From contig CAJVGD010000014.1 in the NCBI GenBank assembly GCA_910890315.1, positions 310,001 through 374,000 of the forward strand: a stretch of 64,000 nucleotides of DNA, written 5' to 3'. Of this stretch, positions 34,750-46,117 are shown piece by piece. The notes beneath the pieces are model-generated. The model was not told where the DNA came from, ran no database searches, and saw only the letters and a program-made list of their open reading frames with translations. Both the position numbers and the translations under genes were made by a program. This DNA comes from Serendipita indica DSM 11827 (Eukaryota > Basidiomycota > Agaricomycetes > Sebacinales > Serendipitaceae). How positions within the stretch are numbered: the first letter of the stretch is position 1; the number at the start of each line of letters is the position of its first letter.

Positions 34750-37044
34750 CTAGTCAATCATATTTGACCGTCTGTCCACGCCATTGGCTGCACGGATGTT
34801 GACCATGCCGCCGGCGACGGAGCTCATCGCATGGGCGTAGAAGTAACTCGAGCCGTGGCCAATGACTAGATGAGTTTCGTCAGTCTATGTCCCATACATA
34901 AAGAGCAAAAGAACGCACTCTGCTGCTCGACCAAGGCGATAATGTCAGTAAAGAGGAGACCCCAACCAAAGTCGCGACGATCTTGTGCAGTGACAACATT
35001 GTCGAAGAGGAGTGCACCATGCTCTTGTAGGTACCTCAGACCATCGGGGCTTCGCTCATCCGTCGCGAGGTAGATACTAAAGCCAAAAGTCAGCGCCAGT
35101 ATTTGGTGATGGAGGAGTACATACAAGTCTCCCTCCTTTGGTGGTGGACGATGCGAGAGTTCTTGGTTCACAGTCACGTCTGGAATGTTATACGTTTCCC
35201 ATTTCGCTGGCGTAAGCTCTTCGAGAATCTTGCGTCCAAGAGCAAGTCGCTTCTGGATACGCTCATAATGCTCTAGAATATCGTCAGTCCCAAATGAATC
35301 AAGTTGATAAAAACGCAAATAACGCACTCTCAATGGTCGATTCCATCGTCCAACCAGCGGTAACGACTACAACCCCACTTAGCAACCAAAGCTCCACACG
35401 GCTGCAAATACACTCACAATCACCACGACGCATATGCGACGCCATCCATGCACGACCCTTGTTGATATTATTCAACCGCTTGTCGACCGTAGCCGCAAGG
35501 TCGCGCACGCGCTTTGGAGGCAAAATGTCGTGAAGGACAATACGCGCAAACGCATCCCGCGCCTCCTCCGTCGTAAAGCGCATCAATCCAGCTTTGCGAC
35601 CGAGGTGGACCTCGCCTTGGAGCCAGAGAATGTCCTGGGTCACGCTCTTGTAGTCTTCGACCCACGCACGGGCGTCGGACATGCGCATCACCTGACGAAT
35701 GGGCTTGATGACCGTCTTGGTAAAGTCCATACCCATGCTAAAAAATGAAGTTGAATCAATACGTGGGATACTTGGGAAAGGGGAACTAAGAGAGTACGCA
35801 CTCGCCCTCGAATGTATGCATCGTGAGCCAATTTGCCGAACGCAGTGCAGCTTCCAGACCAGCATCGTCTTGCAAAACGCCGATAGACGAAATGGCATCC
35901 CTAGCGTCTTTCCAGCTAATAATGCCCGTCTTCTTTCCTTCCGCCTTTTCCGAGAGACGCCTGTCGTATTCGACAGCCAAACCAGTGAGGTTTTGACCAG
36001 TGGGCGCGTTGGGAAAGTCAAATGTGTCCACTCGCCCGATATTCTCGGGGTCGTAGATGTGGTTCGGAACGATAAACATGGACGGTTTGTTAGAACCAGA
36101 AGTGTAGTAATCGCGATCCCATTGTCCATTGGTCGTCTCGTGGCTTGCGTTGAGACCCTGGAGATGGAAATATTCGCTAAGCATCATAAACTTGTGCGTC
36201 TTGCGTAGATGCGGGACGTCAATCATCATTTCCATGGGGATCACAAACGACATTTGCTTTTCAATCGGCCAGGATGACCATTCGGTCGAGTAGAATGCGT
36301 CGTTCTTGTTGACCATTTTTGCATACTTTGCACACACATCGCTGAGAATAGATGATCAATATGTGTATAGAAGACTATGTGCGTAAGACTCACTTGGGGA
36401 ACTCGCATGCGCGTGCATAGACAAAGGACGGGATAATAAGGGTCCTATTGAGTAGCTGGGCCTGCATGAGCGCGCCCTCGAGGATATACCGCATCTTGAA
36501 AAAGGACAGAAATCAGCATGCATTCCACAATCCGCGAATCGCCGGGGAGCGTACATTGTTCCACCCGAGCCAGACGCTCCAGTCGCGGGCAAAGTAGCCA
36601 TTGGTGCTGGCAAGCATGGCTCTAAGCTCGTCTGCAGACATGTCGAAGAGACCATCTTCCGTCTTGTGGTCTGGACCTGGTTTCGGAATGTAGTGATTCC
36701 AAAAGTCTGCGTCGACGGGTCCATTTGCGAGCGCTTCTGTTGCGTTGGCGGCGTCGTTGCCCTTTGAAGTTCCAAACAGATATTCTTTGCTCTTCTCTCG
36801 CAATCCAGGGCGAGAGAGGATGAAGGAAAAGATGATGAGGTAGAAAATGAGGCCAGAGACCATGGCCGTCAGCACAAATGTGAGCATATTCCTCCATCTG
36901 TAAATAGACGGTGATTAGCATTAGTATGGTGGCTGGATACAATGTTTACCTGGGAGCTGGCGGTTGGGAGCGGCGCTTGTAGCCGCCCTCTGCGTGTTCT
37001 CCGAGGAGACTCTCCTCTTCGAGTTCTAGTTGGGAGAGAGGCAT
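34750..37044 (-). CDS. O-fucosyltransferase-like type II membrane glycosyltransferase, tandem copy 1
   Basis: Predicted Golgi/ER membrane enzyme related to GDP-fucose protein O-fucosyltransferases. Start 37042-37044 gives MPLSQLELEEESLLGEHAEG. A single signal-anchor TM follows in the next exon (FVLTAMVSGLIFYLIIFSFI), and the rest is lumenal. Family text: TNGYFARDWSVWLGWNN, a region with YARACEFP-like and CAKYAKMVNKNDAF motifs, and IEKQMSFVIPMEMMIDVPHL. The sugar-nucleotide-binding motif AWMASHMRRGDCE (HxRRGD) comes later, followed by EHGALLFDNVVTAQDRRDFG and the C-terminal VIGHGSSYFYAHAMSSVAGG. The Arg in HMRRGD corresponds to the GDP-binding arginine of fucosyltransferases. Stop TAG 34750-34752. 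Donor and acceptor are not proven. Its tandem paralogue begins 543 bp upstream of this start; the domain order is identical. Confidence 0.8.
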
Positions 37045-37586
37045 ACTGGTGGCCTTCTAAAGTTGGGAATAAAACGAGAGTCACGGGCTGCTGGTCGTCG
37101 TCGCGGAGGTGCTGTCCAAGGTGTAATTCTAAATGTAGGCGTGTCAATATGGACACGGCCAGGTGCCAATGTCCGGATGCTACCACTTGCCAACGCATAT
37201 CACAAGGAATTCTATTATATTATTATATTGCTATATAGGATACGGAAACCACTCCGAGGTTCAGGCCATGACAGCTGGTGCCCGGCCGTTTGGGGCAGTC
37301 AGCATGGGTCACTAGAACTGAATACTCATATTTGCTATCAGCTTCTGTACTTCCTTGGCGCATCCCTCGCGCGGAGCGACGTTGGTCCGAGCTTTGTCGT
37401 CGGCGGATCGACAATCTCCCAGCCAGCTATCCCGCAACCACTTTACCATTGACAAAACGATAGCTATTAACGCGACAACAGCTAGACTTAGAAAACAAAA
37501 ACGAGCGAGGGATATAGGCGACAGCAATCCACAATAACAATACCCAAGGGGGAAAGGGGCCAATAGGATCCAAGCCCGTCTATCTC
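37045..37586. other. Intergenic between the two fucosyltransferase-like genes
   Basis: Promoter of copy 1 and 3' flank of copy 2. An AT-rich run (TATTATATTATTATATTGCTATATAGG, about 37213-37240) lies about 170-195 bp upstream of the start of copy 1. No gene recognised. Confidence 0.5.
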
Positions 37587-39941
37587 TTAATCCACCAAAC
37601 CCGTACGTTCATCACATCCATTCGCCGCGCGAAAGTTGATCACTCCTCCGGCAAACTGCCGCTCGCGTCAGCACCCGTAATCTCCGTGTAGAAAAAAAGG
37701 TACATACCGAGCTCATAGCGTGGGCATAAAAGTAGGATGAGCCGTAGCCAATCACTAGCAAGCCACGTGTCAGTCTTCCATCTTGTTAGTCCCTCAGGCA
37801 AACTGACCTTGCTGCTCAACCAGCGCTACGATATCCGTAAAGAGCAGTGGCCATCCGAACTGCTCCCGGTCCACTGGTGCAATCAGGTCGCTAAAGAGCG
37901 TCGCACCGTTTTTGCGAAGCCACTCCAAGTTTTCCTCCTCGCGCTCATCAGTGGCGAGGTACATGCTACGCAGGTCGTCAGCCCTGTATTCTCACAATAA
38001 ATGGGCTCTCGCCTACCTATCAGAAGGTTTTGGTGGTTCTCTCATCGTCAACTCGACGTTGAGGTGTGCATCCGGAATCTTGTACGGATGCGGGTCCGAC
38101 GTGGGTAGTCGTTCAAGTAGCTCGCGTGCAGTGGCCAATTTCCTCTTGAGACGATTAAAGTGGTCTAATTCTAATGTCAACCCTTTGTCGCACGGTCCCA
38201 GTCATTACGCACCCTGAAGGGTCTTTTCCATAGCCCAACCCAGTCGGTCGACTAACAAAGTTAGTATAAAGTTTGAGCGAAAAGACGCTGCACTCACAGT
38301 CTCCACGACGCATGTGAGCCGCCATCCACGCGCGACCATGGTTCACTCTATCCATCCTACTAATAACAAGCGCCGCAAGGTCCCTGACGTTGGCCGGTGG
38401 TCGGAGATCATACAAGACGATGCGTCCCATTTGATCCCGTGCTTCGGTCGTCGTGAAACGCATGAATCCAGGCTTGCGCTCGAGATGCACTTCACCCTCG
38501 AGCAATAAGACGTCCTCCGTCTTGTCATAAAACTGGTCGACCCAACCTCTCAACATAGACCTCGGGGCAACTTGCCGAATAGGTTCGACCACGGTCTTTG
38601 TCATTTCCATTCCGATCCTGTCAAAATATATGAGCGTCTCAAATGGCGGCCAAAGGGGGCTGAATGCACTCACGCTCCCTGCCATGTATAGGTCGTAAGC
38701 CATCCCGCGAGTCGGAGCGCGTGTTCAAAGTCTTCGTCCGTCTTGATATTGGCAATGTCCTTGATCACATCGCGTGCAGTGTTCCAATCCAACGCGACCC
38801 GATTCCGGTTCTCCTTCATCTTCTCCAGCAGCATTGAATCGTATTGCGTACCAGTTTCGGTAAGGGTATTCGAAAGAGCTCGGTACGAGTCGACGTCGAG
38901 CGTGTCGAGAAGGGTAATCGTCTTGGGGTCATAGTCGCCGTTCTTAATCTTGTACAATGACGGGTGGACGCCAACATGCGAGCGATGGCCGCGGAATGGA
39001 ATATCGTTGATACCAGTGTGGTAAAACTCTCTATCCCAATGTCCGTTCGTCTTCTCCTTGGTCAGGTCGGTAATGTTCTGCAAGCGGAAGTATTCTGACA
39101 CAGTGACAAACTGATGCTTTGCACGAAGATGTGGGATGTCGATCATGAGCTCGAGTGGGATCACCCAAGCCATTTGCTTCTCCAGAGGGAGCGACCGCCA
39201 CTCATCCGAGCCCACAGCGTCTCCACGGTTGACCATTTTGGCGTGTTTGGCACATACATCGCTATCAGGAGTCGGTAAGTCGAGTTCCAACCGAGGGTTC
39301 GAATACTGAGTGGGAGAGGGTATGGCTGTGTTTTTCGTAATGAAAAAGGATCTGACGACTTACTTGGAGAACTCGCACGCCCGTGCGTAGACAAATGAGG
39401 GCAATACAAGAGTACGGTTGAGTAGTCTCGCTTGCGAAAGACCGCCCTCGATAATATACCGCATCTGCAGAAGCGCAACGTGGGTCACGACGGAGAGAGT
39501 TTCGAGTGTCAAATTCGATCAAATCAAGTCAAAAGCACGTACATTATTCCATCCGAGACTGAGACTCCAATCACGGGCAAAGTAGCCATTCGTTTTCGAG
39601 ACACGTTCGCGCAACTCGTCAATCGAGAGTTCTAATAGACCTTCAGAGGCCAGGAGTGGTAAATCCGATATAGGATGCGACTTGTTGTCGAATATTGCCC
39701 ACTCGCCAGCGTCGGCGGTATGCAGCAAGCCAAAGCCGGTCGAGGAGAAGAAGATAAAATAGAGAAATAGGCCCGCAAAGGATGCAGAGATTGTGTACAA
39801 AACAGATGCCCGCGAACGCGGTATGAATGCTTTGAGGTTGAAGCGCCTCGAATGGTACAAATTCTGGAGTCGCTTGTGCGGTGCGGGTGAATTTCCCAAG
39901 AGACCCTCCTCCTCCATCTCGAGCATTGTTGGCGATGTCAT
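37587..39941 (-). CDS. O-fucosyltransferase-like type II membrane glycosyltransferase, tandem copy 2
   Basis: Paralogue of the gene at 34.8-37.0 kb. Start 39939-39941 gives MTSPTMLEMEEEGLLGNSPA. A basic stretch precedes the signal-anchor TM (VLYTISASFAGLFLYFIFFS). Shared motifs: TNGYFARDWSLSLGWNN, VCAKHAKMVNRGDAVGSDEW, LEKQMAWVIPLELMIDIPHL, GWLTTYTWQGA, EMTKTVVEPIRQVAP, HLERKPGFMRFTTTEARDQM, then the nucleotide-binding AWMAAHMRRGDCE and C-terminal VIGYGSSYFYAHAMSS. An extra intron interrupts the last motif before FAGGVINFRAANG, an intron absent from copy 1 at this place. Stop TAA 37587-37589. Predicted Golgi/ER lumenal transferase; acceptor unknown. Divergence between the copies is substantial, so the duplication is not recent. 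Confidence 0.8.
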
Positions 39942-40997
39942 TAGATTATTTTCTGATTTTTAATGTGTAAACCCGTGGTGGTGGGCAGAAATGAAAAAGG
40001 GAGCAACAGGCCGTTCTCACGTCGGACATGGATTTAACCTCGTATACATGGCAGAACGCCACAACACTACAGACCATTTTCCAAACTGCATCGACTTTCT
40101 TCACGTCCAAATCTTTTAAAAATACACGTCCAGAAATAGAGGCGCCGCGTTGCTGTCAGAAGCCTCCGGTCATTCATCGCCGTCTGTATTGATGCGTCGC
40201 GGATCTAAGACGGCGGATGGAAAGGATCATCTCAAGATCAAGCTCAGACCGTCTGCAATTGCAAAGCAGCTAAATATCAATGGTACGTTATTCGCGTGGT
40301 AAAATCACTGTGCAAAAGTAGTCCTGCAAGAAATGAGGAGATATTCAACCTAGAACCCGTCAGTCAGGTTATTAGTAGCGGGAACCTGGTTGAACCTTTG
40401 TCCAAGAGTGACCACGTTGGAAATTGGTGAAATCAAGTTTGGTTGTGCGGTATGGTGAGAAGAACGCGCAAGTTTCTCAATCCATGTCAATTACCTGGAG
40501 GCAGCCATTAAGAGGTGTTTACCAGAGAGTTTCACCCGGCCATCCTGCTCAGATGACTTGCGCGGTACAATGAGCATAGAAGGAATTAAGAAATCAGGGC
40601 GCCGACTAAACTGTCGCAACATACGAATTACGTCTCTGCTGACACAATGCTTGTTCGCGAGAGAGTGATCATGCCTATCCGCACGAATGACAACGATAAT
40701 GGAAACGCTGGAAGGGCCTAGCGCCGAAATATAGACATCATTAGATACGAATACATAAGAGCAGAAATTATACGCCGCGTAATGCCAGGACAACAAGAGC
40801 AAACTGCACGTATGTGAGAATGCAACGAGGATGCAAGACAGAACGCACCAAAGAGAAGACCAGCGATGATGGAATAAACATCCTGAATGCTTATTCGAGT
40901 TAGACAAGGACGAAGTAGAGCGGCGGAGACGAACCAGAGGATGCATGAGGCGAGCCACCCGACTGGACGGACGCAAGGCTACACTGCATTAGCAAGT
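39942..40997. other. Intergenic with weak coding-like remnants
   Basis: On the plus strand, a 54-codon frame (40028-40192, MDLTSYTWQNATTLQTIFQT) ends in TGATG, overlapping a second frame from ATG 40192 (MRRGSKTADGKDHLKIKLRP) that reaches a GTACGT donor near 40284. No downstream exon was found, so this may be the 5' relic of a lost gene. On the minus strand at 40.90-40.98 kb, a Ser/Gly-rich frame (SLASVQSGGSPHASSGSSPP) could be the last exon of the glutaminase if a 35-bp intron is removed. Confidence 0.35.
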
Positions 40998-43577
40998 TCA
41001 GAATAAGAGTCTACCAACGTACTCTTTGACCAGCAATGCATACACACCGCCGATATCTGGTCGATTGGAACCACCCGTGGAGGTTCGGTTCCCCATGGTG
41101 CTGCTGTATCTACAGGGAGTTGGCATATAGACGCATCTTTTCACGGTTTCCACTTACGTGCTAGGCCAAGGAAGGGAGTCCGCTCCATTCTGCAGGTAAT
41201 ATTGAACCTTGCTCAGAATCGCATCGCGGGTCTGAACATCTGGAACGAGAGCTGCAGCCCAGACCATCCAATCTACAGAACATTTAGCCATATCAGCCAC
41301 TGGCAAATTTGGACATACGAGGAGACGTCGTCGTGGTTTCGCTACTCAGCGGCATTCCATATTTTTCTGCCTACGCATCAGAGCAAATAAAGAACTCTCA
41401 GATGAATATACCTAATATACCACTGTAAAGCGAGCTTAGGGTCGTGTATACACTGTCAGGGAACAACCCCGTCTTCAACCACTTGTCGACGAAGAGATTG
41501 TAGCAAATCGAGTATGTCGAAGAATCGCCATAGCTCACACCAAACGCATTCGATGCCTTGGCCAATTCTTGCCATTTCGCCGCGTAGTCGCGAGCGGCAT
41601 TCTCGTAGGCTTTGCGTCCTCGCCCATCGACGTCAGTATATCCGCGTATGCTTTCAGAGCAATAATGGCTTTGAGCGCTAGATTGGTGTCATTTGTGGGA
41701 AATCCAATAGTCTCGCCATCAGTCGTTTGCCTGTGGGGTATCAGCTACATCATGTTCAGTGGCCTCCTTCGTCCTTACTGTTGTCCTGGATATAGTGCGT
41801 TGTCTTTTAAATAATCTGCCCATGTCTTATACAGATCCGCCTGCAGGTCTTGGTCAATATCGAGTTCTCAGATGGAGCTCAACGTACATTATCTGAGAAA
41901 AGAGACATGTCCCCAGTGACACGTATCAATGCTGCAGTTACAATGAGCATATTCCCAGTCGACTCGAGCGCTTTGGGTCGCAAGGCAGAAGAACTTGGTC
42001 CAGTCGCAACCGGATACACATCTCCTATGTCGTCTGTGACATAGGGCTTATCCGACGAACGGCGGTGATAGTCTATGATGGGTAGGAGCATCGCTCGAAG
42101 TAAGGCAGGGTTTGCGTAGATCCAGAATGGCGCAGATGCATAGATTTCTTCCATGTTATTGACACTGAGAAGGGATTGGTTAGTAAAGGCCGTCCATGGT
42201 CATGAGTAACTTACCCTTTTAAACCTAAAAACGCCAGGGTGTCTGTGGTATTGAGCTTGCCGTCTGAACCGGTGGAGACGGTGAGCTCCATGTTTGCAAA
42301 TGTTTGACGCGCTGCCATGATGGCCAGATCTGAATAGGTGCCGGAAATTTGCGATGCAGCAGCACTGAGTTTGTTATCAAAGCCGTTCGCAGAGGCGAGG
42401 GAATTGGTAAAATCGGTCAAGAAGAACGAGAGCTGGGTCTGGTGAGCCTATGCACGGTTTTCCAAGCCATGAGCAGGCACTCACTGCATCGGCGTCAGAA
42501 GTAAACACTGAGCGATAGTATAGCGAGCGGTCCTGCTTTTGTCCACTACGTGTTGTGTAGGAGACAGCTTGGTCTCTTGTTAACCCAATGCCGAATACGA
42601 CGGGTCCGGCAGTCGATGAAATATCCCCAAAATCTCTTGAGAGAGCTAGACATGGCCAGTTGTCACCAATGGCTCGCGGATTGGTGTCTGCAGTGCCGTT
42701 TAGCCGGCCGCCACTTTGGAACCCAAGTCGGAGGACAGTATCCGAGGCAGTTTGGTAGGTCACACCAGTGTCGAGAAGCATGCCATAGAATAGCTGACCA
42801 TCGCGTATTCGGTTATCTGATACGCCATAAGGTACCCTGGTAGTAAGCTGTGCGCGGTGGTACACTATCTTCTCTGTTGTTTGCGTTGACCAAGTCATAT
42901 TGTCCGTAGTGCTATCGCTCAACCACTCTGTAGCAGTGTCAACGAGTGGTATGGTTGGTGATATATTGGCTCACCGCCAGAAACGTCCGCATAAATTTGC
43001 ACGTTGTGCGTTCTCCCATCGTTGGGTGTCGCTGTGACAGCAAGGTAGCTGAATGGAAGCGATGTTCTCGTCAGGTCTTGCGGTTCGATGGGATTGAGGA
43101 ATCTTGCTTCGATGTCAATCCCTCCGCAGCTGAAGCTGTGATATTCTTCAGCCATTGATAGATAATTCTAGACCACTGACGTGTATACTGTTTGTGAAGC
43201 AGTCACCTGTACAGGAAATAATGGGTTCATATCAACATTTACGCTCGGTTGCAACTCACCTCGAGACTACGCGGCGTAGCAGCATTACCAATCCAGGCGC
43301 CTGCAGCAGAAGCGCCACCCATGAAACTATAAGTCGTATTATCCACTCTAGCAAAGCCTTGCCAAGCGGTTATTCCGCCATTTCCGCCTGAAACCTCCCA
43401 GTTACGACCCATTTGACCGGCTGAGCCGCGTCCTCCAGTAAACCATGTGTTTAAATAGGGCGTTTTCACTGCAATAGGGACGGCGATGGGATTGTAGGAG
43501 AGCGCGCTACTGTACTCGGAGAATAGCAACGTCGTCGAAATGGCCAATAGTGTCGCTGACCATGACCACCGAGACAT
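40998..43577 (-). CDS. Secreted GtaA-type glutaminase family protein (DUF5127/DUF4965/DUF1793)
   Basis: Predicted extracellular protein of the fungal glutaminase A family, which in Aspergillus hydrolyses L-glutamine to glutamate and ammonia. Start 43575-43577 gives MSRWSWSATLLAISTTLLFS with a signal peptide ending near SSA. Then PIAVPIAVKTPYLNTWFTGG, the N-terminal motif of the family, and WQGFARVDNTTYSFMG. Later exons: FLNPIEPQDLTRTSLPFSYL, HNVQIYADVSGGE, NMTWSTQTTEKIVYHRAQLT, TASDTVLRLGFQSGGRLNGT, FGIGLTRDQAVSYTTRSGQ, YSDLAIMAARQTFANMELTV, VNNMEEIYASAPFWIYANPA, DVYPVATGPSS and, near the end, TSTGGSNRPDIGGVYALLVK. About 12 introns. The C-terminus is uncertain: the frame meets TGA at 40998-41000, but a 35-bp intron could extend it to TAA at 40900-40902. 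Confidence 0.85.
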
Positions 43578-43763
43578 TGCGGGCTCTTAGAATAATAAAA
43601 AGAAGGGACACAGACGTAGTGGTCTGGTGGAAGGGTCCAAAAGGCGGTGGGAAGCAAATAGGCCAAGATATATCACTAGCGCGCGAGAGAAGGGCCAGAG
43701 TCCCGGTTACATCCATCATGGAACCGCTACATTTTGTAAGTTAGGAATTAATACTATGATACT

Positions 43764-44779
43764 CTACGTGTCTCTCTCTTCAATGGTATTCTGCTCGACA
43801 GTGGTGTGAATGCTTTCACTTTCGTTTGGTCTTTTCCTTCGTCTCCTTTTCTTCTTCGGGGCACCATCCTCTCGCACATCACCATCCTCATCGTCCCTCT
43901 TGCGTTTCAGTTCCAGTGTGTCCAGTCGTTGTGGCTGAGGTCGAGGAGAGATCATAGGAAGCTTGGGCTGTTTCTTCTTCACACTCAGAGGGTTTGGACC
44001 TTTTGCCTTGCGACGTGGTTTGGCGACAAACTCGGCCTCTTTCGGGGCCGTCGACGGGAGCTCCTTCTTTTCCTCTTCCGGAACATCGAGAGCCTCTTGC
44101 GTGAGCTAAGAGGCGAAATTAGTTCGTCACTATGAGGTCGAGGATGCGATGTACCTCTGCCTTGACTCTGATGGTTTCGTCACTTGGAGGCTCTAGGATC
44201 ATCACCGACATTTTGATATGCACAAGAGGCACAGCTTGAACTTTTCGTAGCTCTGCACGTAGTTCTTGAGACTGCGACGCGATTATATATCTATGTTTGT
44301 TGGTGTCGCCTGCATCAAGATACTGTGAGTGTATTCAAACTATCTGCAATCGAAACGTACCCACAACACTCTTTAGACACGCATTCCCATCGATGGCTTC
44401 TCGGTGATTACATTTTCGTCGTTCAAACCCTTTCGCCAGGTCGACTGCTGGCTGGCGCTCCTTTCCAAGCTTGTATAGTTCAACAATACAGCATTGTGTG
44501 ATCACTGGTGTGAGTTAGGTGAGACAAACTTGTCACTCAAATGGCCACTGACATACTTGGCTTGATTTTTCCCTGGAGAACCGTCTCCAGTTGCTTCACG
44601 AGCTCAATTTTATGATCTTGGGCCGACATGCACATTCCGGAATCCACTATGGTGAAAGTTAGCCGGTGTAAAACACTACTATTCTACGTGCCCAACACCT
44701 GGTACGGTTGCCGAAAGCCAAAGACGAGCTCGTACATGCCCATGAGCTTCTTGTAGGCTTTTGCGCGCTTTTGCCTCAT
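43764..44779 (-). CDS. UTP23: rRNA-processing protein Utp23 (PIN-domain, SSU processome)
   Basis: Nucleolar protein needed for early 18S rRNA processing and snR30 release. Start 44777-44779 gives MRQKRAKAYKKLMGMYELVF, then FGFRQPYQ, the conserved N-terminus. The next exons read AQDHKIELVKQLETVLQGKI and TQCCIVELYKLGKERQPAVD. These lead into a PIN-domain region with NACLKSVVGDTNKHRYIIAS and VPLVHIKMSVMILEPPSD. The C-terminus has the family signature GPNPLSVKKKQ and a highly basic tail (KRKRDDEDGD, KKKRRRRKR) before TAG at 43764-43766. About 260 residues and four introns. It is divergent from triosephosphate isomerase, with only 92 bp between start codons. Confidence 0.92.
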
Positions 44780-44871
44780 CTTTGTCTCGCTTGGCCGATA
44801 AGTCTAGACGAGGGAGAGTTGAACCGATCGGCAAACTCTCTGACCCCTTCACCGTCTGCCATATCTTCAAA
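44780..44871. promoter_or_regulatory. 92-bp divergent intergenic region between UTP23 and TPI
   Basis: Only 92 bp lie between the two start codons, so the promoters and 5' leaders of both genes must share or overlap this segment and parts of each other's coding sequence. No TATA box is obvious. Confidence 0.5.
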
Positions 44872-46006
<1,135 letters not shown>

Positions 46007-46117
46007 TAGAATTTCAAATTGTCTTTATGCCCCCGTGGCTTGTTGTGAAACCGAGATACGTTGCGCTCAGGGCCAAAAACTCGGACATCTTAGACTCCCA
46101 CCTTTTTCTCCGATGAG

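Noticed and set aside
40491-40976. 161-residue minus-strand frame with hydrophobic segments downstream of the glutaminase
   Set aside because: No ATG-supported gene; it overlaps a different frame that better continues the glutaminase, and the hydrophobic text shows no recognisable domain.
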